Source of the DNA: Dipylidium caninum
Taxonomy: Eukaryota > Platyhelminthes > Cestoda > Cyclophyllidea > Dipylidiidae
Length of the DNA stretch: 64,000 nt
NCBI GenBank assembly: GCA_017562135.1
Contig: QEYB01000715.1
Coordinates: 806,001 to 870,000 of the forward strand
Direction: 5' to 3'
Shown here: positions 48,701 to 59,500 of the stretch, in pieces
Position numbering within the stretch: position 1 is the first letter of the stretch
Layout of the letters: every line of letters starts with the position of its first letter
Position numbers and translations under genes: made by a program
The notes under the pieces: generated by a model
What the model was told of the DNA's origin: nothing
Seen by the model: the letters and a program-made list of their open reading frames with translations, nothing else
Databases searched by the model: none

Positions 48701-50222
48701 CTGTATGGTGTGAATAAGAGGAGGAAAGTCTGGGTCGAAATACATTAACGCAAATATGCTCTATTCCTCTACTGGATTTCAGGGCGATCGGCTGGAAGAA
48801 TGGAAATTTGCCCGCGCGAATCTCTGGTTAGTCTACATTGAACACGAGGGGGTGCTGCCGGCGCCCTTGAATCTCCTCCCATCTCGGGCCGCCATTACAA
48901 AGATTACCAAGCGGGTCCAGAGAGCTCTTCTCGGTTGCAGCTTTAAGTGGGCCACACAAAAGAAAATGTGGAATTGTGAAGGTGAGGAGTATCGCGAAGG
49001 AGGCACCTTTTCTCTCAAAACAACAGACGCCAACAGTGCGCAGGTGTTTCATCTCGATTCCAACGAAGGGACTGTGCACAACACGCGGTTGTCTGTAACT
49101 AAGAAACGGGGAGATATTGAGGTAAACCGCCACCTTGTCACACAATGTTGGCACTACGCAAATGCCTCTTCATGTAATCATCCCGTCTCTCGGTGGCTAG
49201 CATTTGTGGCTGAATATGCCAGAAGTGCGGTAGTTTAGAATGAGAGTTCCAAACTCATTGGACTACAAATTCTTTTTTAACTTTTTCCCACCTTTTGTCG
49301 AATATTGCATAATTCAAATTCGGAGAAGCGCCGCAGGAGAGGAAGTACCCTTCTTATTTTATGTCTTCTAGTCGCATCTAGCACGAGTGAAGTGCAACAT
49401 TATGAGGCGTTATCTATTCCAACTGCAAAAACACAAGGAAGCCGAAAACAAGTCTGGAGGTTGGTTGACCATGGGTAATCTCCTTTATCTTTTGTGAGTC
49501 CGTCATAAGGGTATTCGTTATCATTCCCCCTAGATCTTGCAATGCTCAACATTCAACGTCAACAGCAACAGGAATTCAGAGTAGGTCCATTGAGCCCCTC
49601 TCTAATGCCGCAAGATCACTCTTCGACAGTGAAAACAAGACGCCCCGAGGGGTCAGCCTCCTATTCCCAGTTCACAGCAGGAAAGGATTCCCACGAACCG
49701 ACTGATACGTATGCGGGCGATTGTTTGACCGATAGTAAAACAACCTCCACGGAGGACAGGCACCCCAAGGAAGCGCAGTACTCGCAGTCCTTGGCGAAGA
49801 GTTGTACAAGAGGCATTAGCTCTTTGCTTATGCCGCCCTCGGTGCGCCGGAAGTTGGAGGCAGCCGCTGAAGTACAGTGTCACACCAGCCCGCACACCTC
49901 CGCATGTACCGAAGACGCCGAAGACGCCGTACGACTCCTCCTGCTCGAGACTACCCGTCGTCCCACAAAGAAATTCGACTTGGCGTCATTCTCTCCGCAA
50001 ACCCTCAGGCGCCACAACAGATCCTTTGACCCCAGCAGCTTCGATAGCCAATTTACGACTCGAATCGAGCGGCCGTTAAATCACACCCACCTAAGGGAGT
50101 TGTACAAAGTGGAGCAGGAGATGCACGACATGTCAGAGGCCTTGTCGTCAATTTCAATCACAAACTCCACTATGTCAGAAGTGGACGAACTTGAAATATT
50201 GCCACTGGAGGGTTTGCCGTAG
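33770..50222 (+). CDS. TRPC-type transient receptor potential cation channel
   Basis: A plasma-membrane, non-selective, calcium-permeable channel usually acting downstream of phospholipase C. Exons: 33770-34471, 36922-37074, 37397-37573, 38395-38559, 41739-41970, 43709-44041, 45614-45798, 46355-46497, 48168-48411, 48783-49121, 49372-49459, 49534-50222 (stop TAG). They sum to 3450 nt, 1149 residues, with every phase consistent and no frame break. Exon 1 has ankyrin repeats (FLNAAEFGEVDIVRELL) and the TRP_2 segment with PHDRSCLCLDC, the HxxxCxCxxC zinc-type motif of TRPC channels. Exons 4-9 hold S1-S6. The pore region reads TFYTLFWALFGM (LFW motif), S6 is IILLNMLIAMMSKSF, and the TRP box EWKFAR is near residues 784-789. 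The C-terminal 260 residues are polar and unrecognised. Introns 2 and 3 start with GC. The start could also be a later in-frame ATG (33803 or 33902). Confidence 0.92.
34472..36921 (+). other. TRPC intron 1, containing most of the right inverted-repeat arm
   Basis: GTAAGT donor after GCCCAA; acceptor GTTAAG at 36921. It carries a CTCC-rich minisatellite near 35197-35252 and most of the right arm of the inverted repeat. Frames open inside the arm on both strands mirror those of the left arm and are not genes. Confidence 0.7.
35197..35252. repeat. Pyrimidine-rich minisatellite
   Basis: About four imperfect copies of a 12-bp CCTCCTCCCTT(C/T)G-like unit on the plus strand. Confidence 0.75.
35443..37038. 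repeat. Right arm of large inverted repeat
   Basis: Reverse complement of 29241-30869. This arm contains the intact acceptor and the first 117 nt of TRPC exon 2. The arm boundary falls inside that exon, which shows that the right arm is the original and the left arm the inverted partial copy. Confidence 0.88.
37075..37396 (+). other. GC-AG intron of TRPC (intron 2)
   Basis: The exon ends EKQFK and is followed by GCAAGC. The next exon begins GAGGAATATTCC after TTTTTAG. The join gives EKQFKEEYSRLAVQSMNF, which matches the TRPC family pattern, so the GC donor is well supported. Confidence 0.8.
37574..38394 (+). other. GC-AG intron of TRPC (intron 3)
   Basis: The exon ends CREKK followed by GCACGC. 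The next exon begins TTTGTAGCCCATTCC after ATTGTAG. The join gives CREKKFVAHSNCQHQL, matching the KKFVAHPNCQQ region of TRPC proteins. No GT donor in the right phase gives this join. Confidence 0.75.
38560..41738 (+). other. TRPC intron 4
   Basis: A 3.2-kb GT-AG intron. It contains a CCTG tetramer run at about 39018-39040. Open frames on both strands near 39935-40447 have no recognisable domain. Nothing else is seen. Confidence 0.6.
41971..43708 (+). other. TRPC intron 5 with adjacent tandem duplication
   Basis: GTGAGT donor directly after TTGG; acceptor TTCTAG. A perfect 27-bp tandem duplication sits at 41994-42047, only 24 bp inside the intron. No nested gene is supported. Confidence 0.6.
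41994..42047. repeat. Perfect 27-bp tandem duplication
   Basis: Two identical adjacent copies of a unit beginning GGAGGGGCACCGCG and ending TTTGTCATT, at 41994-42020 and 42021-42047. Confidence 0.95.
44042..45613 (+). other. TRPC intron 6
   Basis: A 1.6-kb GT-AG intron (GTAAGT donor). No nested gene seen. Confidence 0.6.
45799..46354 (+). other. TRPC intron 7
   Basis: A 556-bp GT-AG intron (GTAGGT donor, CTTTTAG acceptor). A GTTGTTG/GCTGCTG-like triplet stretch occurs at about 46080-46130. Confidence 0.6.
46498..48167 (+). other. TRPC intron 8
   Basis: A 1.7-kb GT-AG intron separating the S5 exon from the pore exon. It contains a run of nine G near 47803. No nested gene seen. Confidence 0.6.
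48589..48626. repeat. 19-bp tandem duplication in TRPC intron 9
   Basis: Two adjacent copies of a unit beginning CACGCCGGTGCTAAGTCA. Confidence 0.9.
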
Positions 50223-52596
50223 GATTCCTTAAATCTCTCTGTTGTTTGACCACAACGGTCGAAGTCCCCAACCTGCTTATTTGACTCTATTCGGCATTTG
50301 TGTTTCACTTGTTCCTGTTCAGAGTTCGCCAGCCCTAACACCTTCCTCATACGATGAAATGCGACAAATGGGCACCAAACACGCGTGCGATGTGGCGTCC
50401 TTATCAAACACCAATAAAGATCGTATGGAAATTAAATTGGTCCACAATGAAGTGGCTCCTCACCCCTATTTCTAAGGGTACATCTGGCATTGTGAAGAAG
50501 GTATTTATGTAGAGCTAATCTGCACACTGAATTTACGTTGAGTGTGAGTTTGAAGAAGTCCTCACTTGCATTTGTCTCTCTCCACATTTTGTGTTATGAG
50601 AGCAGGTTCAGAGCATAAGGACTACCCCAGCGGTGTTAAAGAAGTAAAAAAAAACACTTTTAACGAAATTAAATTTCTGCAGTAGGTTATTAGTCATAGT
50701 TGCATTTCAGCATCCACGGGGTTTCACTAAAGTCCCAAGGAGCCGAAGAATAAGGCATTATTGAGGCTGAGAAGAGTTAGTGGTGCAACGCCGTTGTGTG
50801 CAATTGCAATTAGGGAAGACAAAATAAATAATACACTTTTGTGACAACAAGTTAAGTGTCGGTATTAGATACGCGACAGAAGGAGCCCCAGGCGCCAGGA
50901 ACTTGTGTCTAGAGATGAATCCTCACAAACTCATTGTGGATGCGCACACGTAAATCTCGCGTAAGGCTCTTTTTTAAGGTCCTTTACTGCAGTGGCCACT
51001 GGAATGGAGACAATTTTCAACAAAAAGGGCTAAATCATTTCTCTGCAGCCAACTAATTGATAAAATAATCGTAATCATGTAAGTTGATTACGCTTTTCCA
51101 GATCTATATGCAGGTCACGCTATCTGAAGTAAACCGTCTAGTCTTGACAAATTATCATTCTTCAGCCACACCTCCTCATGTTCAGACCACATTTGGTACT
51201 ACCAAAAAAACGCTTTGTTCTCGACACAAAGCAGTAATAGAACCACCTTTTATTTTGGGATCATTTAGTGTGGTTCAGTCGATGCGGGAGAATGGTGGTC
51301 GATTATGCGCTAAACTGACATTTTTTGTCGTATGTTTTGTCGCATGAGCCCTCAGACCCTCAACGCGCCATACAAAGGGTTCGCCACATAACACCCAAAC
51401 GCAACACCCAAACTCCTTCGTACGTCAATTGTGATCCACACCTGCTCTTACTATCGCTCATTACAGCCGAGTAGAAAAGTCATGACTTGACACTTACAAA
51501 CCTACAGTCGCAAAAAAAGCCATGTTAAAAGTGTGCTATCAAGTGTTTATTAAACGCTGTGTATAAGTAATGTATAAATAAAAGATAGGTAACGACATGA
51601 GTAGATGGCAATATTTGAATGGAGCTCTGCAATGATCCGGCAAATTCGGGATTCTTGTCCATAAAGTCTGCCCAAAAATCCGTAAAACTCGAATTTACTA
51701 GGCACTTCGACAGCTATTTTGACCATCCTGTCCTATTTTCGGGACTCAGTCTTCTCGTTCTCACGTCTTCGAGTCAGAAGAAAAAGGAACGATAAGGAAT
51801 AATTTCCCAAGTGAAAAGCTTCATTATAATTTAACATATCATCTAAACCTGTCATTGCTTAATGTGAAAATTTGCTTATTCCCTTGGATTAGATTTATGG
51901 GCAGTGTGCATAATATTGCTAGGTCGTTGTTAGACAAAAAAGAAGTGACAGCAAGGAGTACTAGTTTTCTATTAAAGGTACCAAAAGCGGAACATAACCT
52001 GGAAGCCGTATGCAATCCTTCCTTAACCTACCTCTTCCATGATAGAAAGCGCTAGAAGCGTTTCTCATTAATTTTTCTGGCTTAAAATATTTACGTGTTG
52101 AAACAAAAAATTCGTGGCGACTCATGCTTTATGGTATATTATATGCACAAGGCAAAATGGCAAGTAAAAATATTAAAATGGAAAGGGTGGGGCGGGGGCG
52201 GGGGGGGGTTGTGATGGTGCAGAACGACAGGTATGGCTTCATACCGCTTGAGTAAATGAGAATGCCTTAATAAAAGAGTTCGGGTATTGAATAGGGAAAT
52301 GTTTAATACCAAGCAAGGATTTAGTTAGGTAAATGGAAAAAGTTTAAACGTGCAAGCGGTTTTTAGACTGGCAGACGTTTCTCGGCTGAAACGACTTATG
52401 TAATTTCGGTTTCTTTACTGCATCGGCGTTGCCAAAAATTTTGTATACCAGGTTTAATTATTGCAAGTTACCGTATTAAATGTTTTATAACTATTCAGAC
52501 TAGTGTTTCGACCACACACTATCATTAACGTCACCTCCAATTGTCTTTTACGTACCGATAGGCTTACAAATATGCCAATTGATAAATAGCCCGGTA
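50223..52596. other. TRPC 3' flank and LSM1 upstream region
   Basis: AATAAA at 50413-50418 and again near 50825 are candidate TRPC polyadenylation signals. The rest is AT-rich with no recognisable coding frame. A G-rich run (GGGGCGGGGGCGGGGGGGGG) lies at about 52190-52209, roughly 390 bp before the LSM1 start. Confidence 0.5.
50413..50418 (+). terminator. Candidate polyadenylation signal of TRPC
   Basis: AATAAA about 190 nt after the TRPC stop codon. It is a sequence match only. Confidence 0.4.
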
Positions 52597-53223
52597 ATGC
52601 ACTCTTTGGGTGACATTGGGCAGAACTTGCCCAGGTTTCCCGGGTCTGCAAGCCTACTTAATGATTTAGGAAGTAATTTTAACTACCATTATAAAAATTT
52701 AGAGCGCCTGTTGGTGAAACTGCGCGGGCACAAGTGCTATATCGGATATCTGAGGGCTGTCGACCAGTTTGGTATGCGTGAATGGTTACTTTATCTTTAA
52801 AGGTAACATTGTTTTAAGTGAGACAGTTGAACGCATTTTCGTTGGGAATAAATACGCAGACATAACCCATGGTATAATGTTAGTTCGTGGCGAAAACATA
52901 TCCCTTATAGGGGAGATGGTAGGCGGAATTGCGCCATTTTCAACTCTTCTACTTTTGATACTCGATACTTTAATCATATCATCATACTTGCTAATTTTTG
53001 ACATTGATCGTTGCTTCTTACTTCTCGGCTAGAACTCTATATTTTATTTTAGAAAAGTGACAATGTTGTTGCCTCTTCCTTCGAGCGGGTTTCCGAAGAA
53101 GAAATCTTCCGTTTGCGAACCGAATTGATCGCTGAACGAAGAGAAGCCCACAGACATAGAATGGAACTATTTACTGCACGTGGAATCGCATGGTTAGAAC
53201 AAGATTTAATGGAAGATATGTAA
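52597..53223 (+). CDS. LSM1: LSM1, subunit of cytoplasmic LSm1-7 ring
   Basis: LSm1 is the distinguishing subunit of the LSm1-7 complex, which binds oligoadenylated mRNA 3' ends, promotes decapping and sits in P-bodies. Exons: 52597-52771, 52803-52918, 53053-53223 (stop TAA); 462 nt, 153 residues, slightly longer than human LSM1 at the N-terminus. Sm motif 1 is visible in YIGYLRAVDQFGNIVLSETV, with the typical VERIFVGNKYADI, and Sm motif 2 in GIMLVRGENISLIGEM. The C-terminal helical tail (EEEIFRLRTELIAERR) distinguishes LSM1 from other LSm proteins. The first intron is only 31 bp (GTATGC...TTTAAAG). The ATG at 52597 was chosen as the only Met before FPGSASLL; a frame upstream is open a short way without ATG. 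Confidence 0.95.
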
Positions 53224-55848
53224 ATTCGCATTTATCATCAATCATTTTGTAGTTTTTTACTTAATGCTCTCTGATGAATAGCCACACTGGTACCAGTTGC
53301 TCGCTTTTGTCTTAGTTTCACGTCTATGAAGCGGCACATCATTAATTTATAATGAACTTAAGACTAAATTTATAATGAACTTAAGACTAAAGTCGTTATT
53401 GCACCGCAGACCCCATTGTCACGAGCAGTTAAATGCGGTCTTGCCGCAAAGAATATTGTTAACTTTGAGGTCGTGAATAAGATGCATTGTGTTTAAAAAG
53501 GCAGCCATGCTGCTTTAATTTTGTTTATGGCCACTTCCGCTGCGGTTTTAGTTTATCATCAACACTAACTTAGGTGTAGTGTTAATAGGGTCAAGTCTTT
53601 TTACATACTCCATCGTTTTTTGAGGTGCAATCTATTTTTCTTTCATCAGGTTTGTGCAAAATTAGCATATTCCGTCGTATGCAAAAGACTACCTGTGGGT
53701 AATAATCTAGTATGCATTTTGGTTTTTCTCCATATCTTTGACTTAGAAATTGTGTGTCAACGCTGTATCAAATGTTCTACACTCGAATATCATTTAACCG
53801 GGTGTGTTTTAACAATACAATTTACCTTATCGATGCAATGCTAGGGACCATTAGGGAAAGTGTTCAGACTAGATGGCTACTTTGAGGAAAAGTTGATTTT
53901 AGCATCTTGTCAGCCTATATTTTACATACTTTAACAATACGGTTTAACGAGCTTAGAGCACCCTGTTTCAATTCATCATCTGTGCCTCTAATGTGAACTT
54001 AAACTAAGTTTGTTAATCTTACTCGAAATACTCTGAGCTTATAAAAACTACTATCTGAAAAGTTATCGTTCGATGACTTGGCGCGTCACAAAAATGACAG
54101 TGACGCAATGCCAAGCCTTCGGAAATATTTAAAATTTAATTATTTTAGATTGTTTTTCAAACCATCCGACGACAGCAACTTAAGGTTTTAGCGTTCAGGT
54201 TGTTCGCATGTTACTGTCGCAGTTAGATCACTTTTGCCTACCTAGCTGTGGATGGCGTATCGTTTTCGAGCTTTAAAATAAGTCCTCAGTGGATAACGTT
54301 TGGAGAGCCAGCGACCACAGATAAATCTATGACTTCAGCACCCAGGCAATTTTGTAATTCTGACGAGACCGGATGTATTTTCTTAATGTCGCCGTTTTAA
54401 CGAATTTATACGCTACTTATTATTTATCACTAAGTTTAAATCTAATTTATGTGAAAATATCTGTTCACTAGTTTGCTTTAATACGTGGCCTATGAACCCA
54501 TTTAACAGACATAAAGATTTAGCTTCATTTTACTTTTGCTCTTAGCTTCTGGATATTGCATTTATGTGTTGTCGCCCCAATCTTACTTGCAAGTTTGCAA
54601 ACGACTTCAATGCTTATGAATATTCGCCAAATATGTGCAAAGTGTCTGAAAGATTATAGGTATGGCCGGACAACGGTGTTCTAAAATAATGACTTTGTGT
54701 TGATCGGCCGAAGTACGTTAATATTGGCATGTGACACTTCAGTGGATTGATTTTTTAGCATGAAATCTGCTATTCTCGCTTATCGACTTAACAGATAAGT
54801 TGTCTATATGTTGATTATATTAATTCCCCAATCTCTCTTGTTTAGATTTAAGGAAAACCGATCAAACTCCATATTTGGGAGCAGAGTGCTAATCCGTCCA
54901 GGTCAAGGAGGGGATTCGCCTTTAGATCTGAAAATTGTAGACCATTGTGGTATTCTCATAAATTAGAATGAAAATAGCGCCCATTTATAGCGAATCCTTC
55001 CATTGACCCACGTATGACAGCCTGGAAGTATCGGTCTACGTCACGCCTAAGTAGTGAATCCTGAAATGGAGGGGTTTTCGAAGTAAAGTGCCGAATGAGA
55101 TGGGAGCGAGCATCGAAAGATGTCCTTATAAATTAGTGGAGTGTGACCGATTAAATTGAAGTGAGTAGATCGCTTCTTGTGCATCATGGGCGTATATATC
55201 TGATAATGTAGGCGGTAGGTATTCTAGTAGTTGAAGACATTTTGGGAGGGATAAGAGTGATGTCTCGTACGCCATGTCGATGTCCGATCCTAAGCGATTT
55301 TGATTTGAGAATGCCTCCGAGGAAAGGGAAGGAGGAAATCAGGCCCCATTACGTGGTAGAGTATGGGTGGTTACAGATCAACGAAAAACTAAGGGGTGGG
55401 GGAATGGGACTTGATCGTTGTCAGCAGGTTGCTTTGCGTATGGTGAGCTTTAGTTTTTACGATTGGTCTCGAGTCGGGTCGCATTGAATGCTCTTTCGCG
55501 CATTGTAAAGAATCTTTTCCGTTGTTGACGATATTGGAGGAGCTTAGCCGTTGCAATAAAGTTGGGTACCCTTACGCTTTGGAGTTATGAGCTATTTGTC
55601 CTTACAAAATGCTTGGGTCGTGGCTCACACATGCACTTTCCCTATCGTGTTTGTCTTAGTATAACTGAAAATGAGCGCTATTATACAAGTTTGCAAAATT
55701 TTTTTATAGGGGTGAATTATTATTTTTACGAATTGATTGAAGGATTGTGGACCGAACGCGTTTAAGCCGATTTAAACGGATACGCGGGCCGTTCGAATTA
55801 TTCGCTATTTGAGTGCGTCGTGTGCTTGGGGCTAGGCCGTATTACTTT
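53224..55848. other. Intergenic, LSM1 to ankyrin/SMG1
   Basis: AT-rich with no supported gene. A perfect 23-bp tandem duplication lies at 53346-53391. Frames at 55242-55765 on the plus strand have no recognisable features. The promoter of the ankyrin/SMG1 transcript should be near the right end. Confidence 0.5.
53346..53391. repeat. Perfect 23-bp tandem duplication
   Basis: Two identical adjacent copies (53346-53368, 53369-53391) of TTTATAATGAACTTAAGAC plus TAAA. Confidence 0.95.
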
Positions 55849-56383
55849 ATGGAAAAATGCGCTGGGGATTTAAGCGAATGGTTTCTGGCTGTCAGGAGAT
55901 CCAAATTGTCAGTCATCCAAAAGTTGTCAAAGAATCTTGATAACGTTGATGCTGTTACGACTCATTCCATCAACGAAGTAGAGGTACACGTGTTAGTTTT
56001 TGCTTCACCCTCGCCATTAGCACAAAAATGTAACCGGGCTAATTCTTGCCGCCTACATTGGTAACAAGGACGTTGTTCGCTGGTTCTTAAATAACAAAGC
56101 AGATCCAAATTCATCGACGAATGTGGGTTGATCATCTCCCCCCTTTATATCTTTAGTTGGGCTGGAGGCCAATACATTTTGCCGCAAACGTGGACACGTC
56201 ACGACAGTTGATATGCTTGTCGCCAGTGGTGCCGACGTCGACGTGTACACAAAGGTATTTTAACCTTGTTATTTTTATCCTTAGAAAAATGAAACTCCTT
56301 TACTTCTTGCCCAATCGACGCACATGTGGGACACTGTGCGCAAGTTAATGCAACTGGGTGCATCTTTTGACGACAGGACCGAG
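55849..56383 (+). CDS. Ankyrin-repeat exons, probably the 5' part of the SMG1 transcript
   Basis: Four short exons: 55849-55977 (43 codons, starting MEKCAGDLSEWF), 56021-56122 (34 codons), 56157-56254 (98 nt) and 56285-56383 (33 codons), separated by introns of 43, 34 and 30 bp. Each later exon is one ankyrin repeat: LILAAYIGNKDVVRWFLNN, then WRPIHFAAN and RGHVTTVDMLVASGADV, then ETPLLLAQSTHMWDTVRKLM. The third exon lacks one base beside the AAAC at 56185-56188, so its two halves lie in different frames; with that base restored it would be exactly 99 nt. The last exon ends DDRTE at a phase-0 GTGCGC donor, which fits the phase-0 acceptor of the SMG1 exon at 56579. A separate short gene ending soon after 56383 is the alternative, since the unspliced frame reaches a stop within about 40 nt. 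I cannot assign a name from the repeats alone. Confidence 0.7.
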
Positions 56384-56578
56384 GTGCGCAATCATTTGCT
56401 TAACAATTCACTCATTTAATGACAGATGTTGATGCTTGCAGAATTAAGCTTGATGTTCGCTAAAACCAATTACCGTTAAGTTCAAGTTAACACTTATCGT
56501 ATTCGCTGTGTGACACTTATTCATCGCCCATAATACTTTTGGATAAAAGTCGCTTTCATCCGCCTACTTATACTTTAG

Positions 56579-59500
56579 ACCCTGTTGATTCAATCTGCTC
56601 AAAAGAATTACCCGTCCAACGATTGTACTTCGAAAAAGAAGAAGTTTTCGGAAAATTTCCAGACTAAGTATAATCACAAAAACATCCACGAAGTTACTTC
56701 TGCCGCACATCTATCGATATCCAATTCCTGTGGTCTTTTTGACTTACATACTGAATCCCTTATTAAGCAGCTGCAATTCCAAAGCTATGGTTACGACTAT
56801 GATCTTTCACGACAAAAGTGGGAGCTGGCATCACAGATGTTGAGTCTTCCGCCTCCCTTTCCAAATCGCCATTACAATAGATTTAGTCAGCTCCTAAAAA
56901 GGGTAATCAGTGCTAATCTATCCCAAAGGTTCCGCATTTCTGCAGCTAAACAATTGATCGAACTACTTGATTCCTTGGAACCGAATTCCTCAGTTAGCAA
57001 GTCGGGTACCAACCCTAGCGGTGTTCGGTCCGTGGAGACACATTTGCGTGTTTTGGAGATTACGGTTTGCGAAAAACATTGTCCCGATAGATTGGTGTCT
57101 CTCATAGTAGGTGTTTGTACAAGATTGGTTATATTCTTCGAACTCTACCAAACAGGACGCAACGGAAATGAGCCACTTATGGATTTGCCAACCAGCAGAG
57201 CACATGAGTTGAAAATCTCCTACATTTCCCAAATGTTACGAAGTCTATCCTGCAGTAAATCCTCGCAGTTTCGAGCCGGCATGCTCTCTTTTATCAGTCG
57301 CCTTCTTTTTGATTGCGATTCATCTGAACATAATCAAAATGCAGTCGTTAATATGCGCGGTTCTCAACTTTCTACCAATTTGATATCTGATCTTGTTGTA
57401 TTCACTGATTCACTCGATCAAGCTGAAAATGTTTCACGACTAGCCCGCTTCATATCATTGGTGGGTGAATACTCTCATTTGGAATTCAGCAAACGTTTTT
57501 CGGATTTAGCAGACATTCTTCTGGGATGGTGCGTTGATGTGTCGAGTGGCTGCCGTGGTGTCGCTGTTTGTTCTCTTTTGTTTGAACTCTCGTGCAACTT
57601 GAGTCGGTGGTGGTTCGATTTAGCAAGATCAGACGATGGTTACGTGCTCGCAAGCTCCACTTGTGATATGATTGGACACCTACTTGAAGATGCTGATTCT
57701 TCGCTCCAAAGGGCTGTATCCGAATATCGGCAAATCAGTACAAATTTCGGTTCGAGACGTAGTGGACAAGTGTTTTTCGTTTCAACTGAAGTTTCACAAA
57801 AACTGGTTGCTGCCAATCTCTACTTCTCTGTTTTGGCTGGTATCTGTTCAGGAGTGCTAAAGTACTCCATGGAATCGCCTCAGTCTGGCCCTATCAAATT
57901 CGCATCTCTTGATTTTTCCGAATGGATCGAACGTCTTTTAAATGTTCTTCATGGGATTGACTTTTTGTCATCTGTGGTCGTTTTCAAGCTGAAACCAACT
58001 TTGGTCTCTCGAACGTATGTACCCCCAGCGTATTGTCTACCATTATTGACCTATGGAGACATAATTCAACATGTTCATGACATTATTTTCTTTACGCTGT
58101 GCACTATGCCTCTTGAAGGAGATCACTTCGGACAAAAAGTTAAATCATATTTGGGTCAACCGCCAAAAGAGTCAGTTGTTCAACCATCCCCTCGCCATGT
58201 TAAGATATTATGTGAACTTGTTTTCCATTTACTCAACCAGACACAACAAAGTACGCCCGGTTTGGTCATTTCAACCTTCAAGGCCCTTTTCGGAACGGAT
58301 ACACTGCTCCACCGAATGAAAACTAGCAGTGGTGGCTCTTCAGCAATTTTTGATCTGCTTTGTCATTTATCCGAACGTCATTTATCTGGTTGTGATATTT
58401 TAACTTTGGTGATAGAAATGTGCATTGCTGACTTTCAACTCGCATGTACCAAACTTGCGGACGACAAAAACGCGGATGGTCTTGAAAATGAGCTTCTTGT
58501 TTTTTTCAGTACATCATTGTTTGTTACTGTTTGGAGGTCCGTTTTCGGTGAACCTGAGCGGGCTCCCTTTGGAAGTGCTGCCCACAGTCGAGTAATTCTC
58601 ATTCTTGCCGATTTGCAACGTAAACTCGGCCTATTTATGAAAATTTCTCAACGCGTTCGCCTTACATTTTGGTCTGTATTAATATCGGCACAAAACTATG
58701 GAATAGATCGCGCGTCGGAATGCGGTGGCGAATTCTCGTTCATTGTCAAGCAATTACTGTTGACAGCGTCAAATAACTTACAAGAACTGATTTTAAGTAA
58801 ACATCTGCTTCAGTCATTGAGCATTTCGCTGACGATTCAGCTTTCCTATATTTTCTGTGCCTACCTTCTTCGTCTTCTCCAAGATGCTGCTTCTCCAGTA
58901 AGGGCAAAGGATGGTGCTTATTTTTGTGAGGCTGTCGGGTTTCTGATTCGTTCATGGGTGGGGAAGAAACCGAAGTCAGCGATTTTAGAACTCGCTTACA
59001 TGTGCGTAAACCATCCACTTCCTCGGGTTCAATCAAGTGGAGCTGACTTACTCCTTGTTTTCGGTTTGTCGTTGGCTAAATTTGAATCCTCTCGAACTAT
59101 TAATTTCCTGCTTCATTGGTATCTCGGTACAAGCCTCGAGCTTTCCACCTCACTCGTTACCTGTCCGTCTATTAGTGCCGCTAATCTCAGTACACTCAAG
59201 GAGAATGATATCGGTTTGTTACGCGCACCAGGTGCATTCCCGAGTCTACCTGCGGCCGCTGGGGTGTTGGGCATCCTTACTCGTGGTGCACCATACCTAT
59301 CTGATGGATTGACAAGCCGACTGGGACTTCTCGTTGATTCTTATGATTGGCTACGCCGTCTTGCTTGTTTGATTTCTCCCCTTGCAACAGATAGCAACGC
59401 CAACTGGTACGCAGTGGACACTTCTCCTCTGACGTTGGTTTTCTTTTTCACTACTTGGTCCATGGTTGATTACAAGCTAAAGGTGGCTCCCTGGGCGAAC

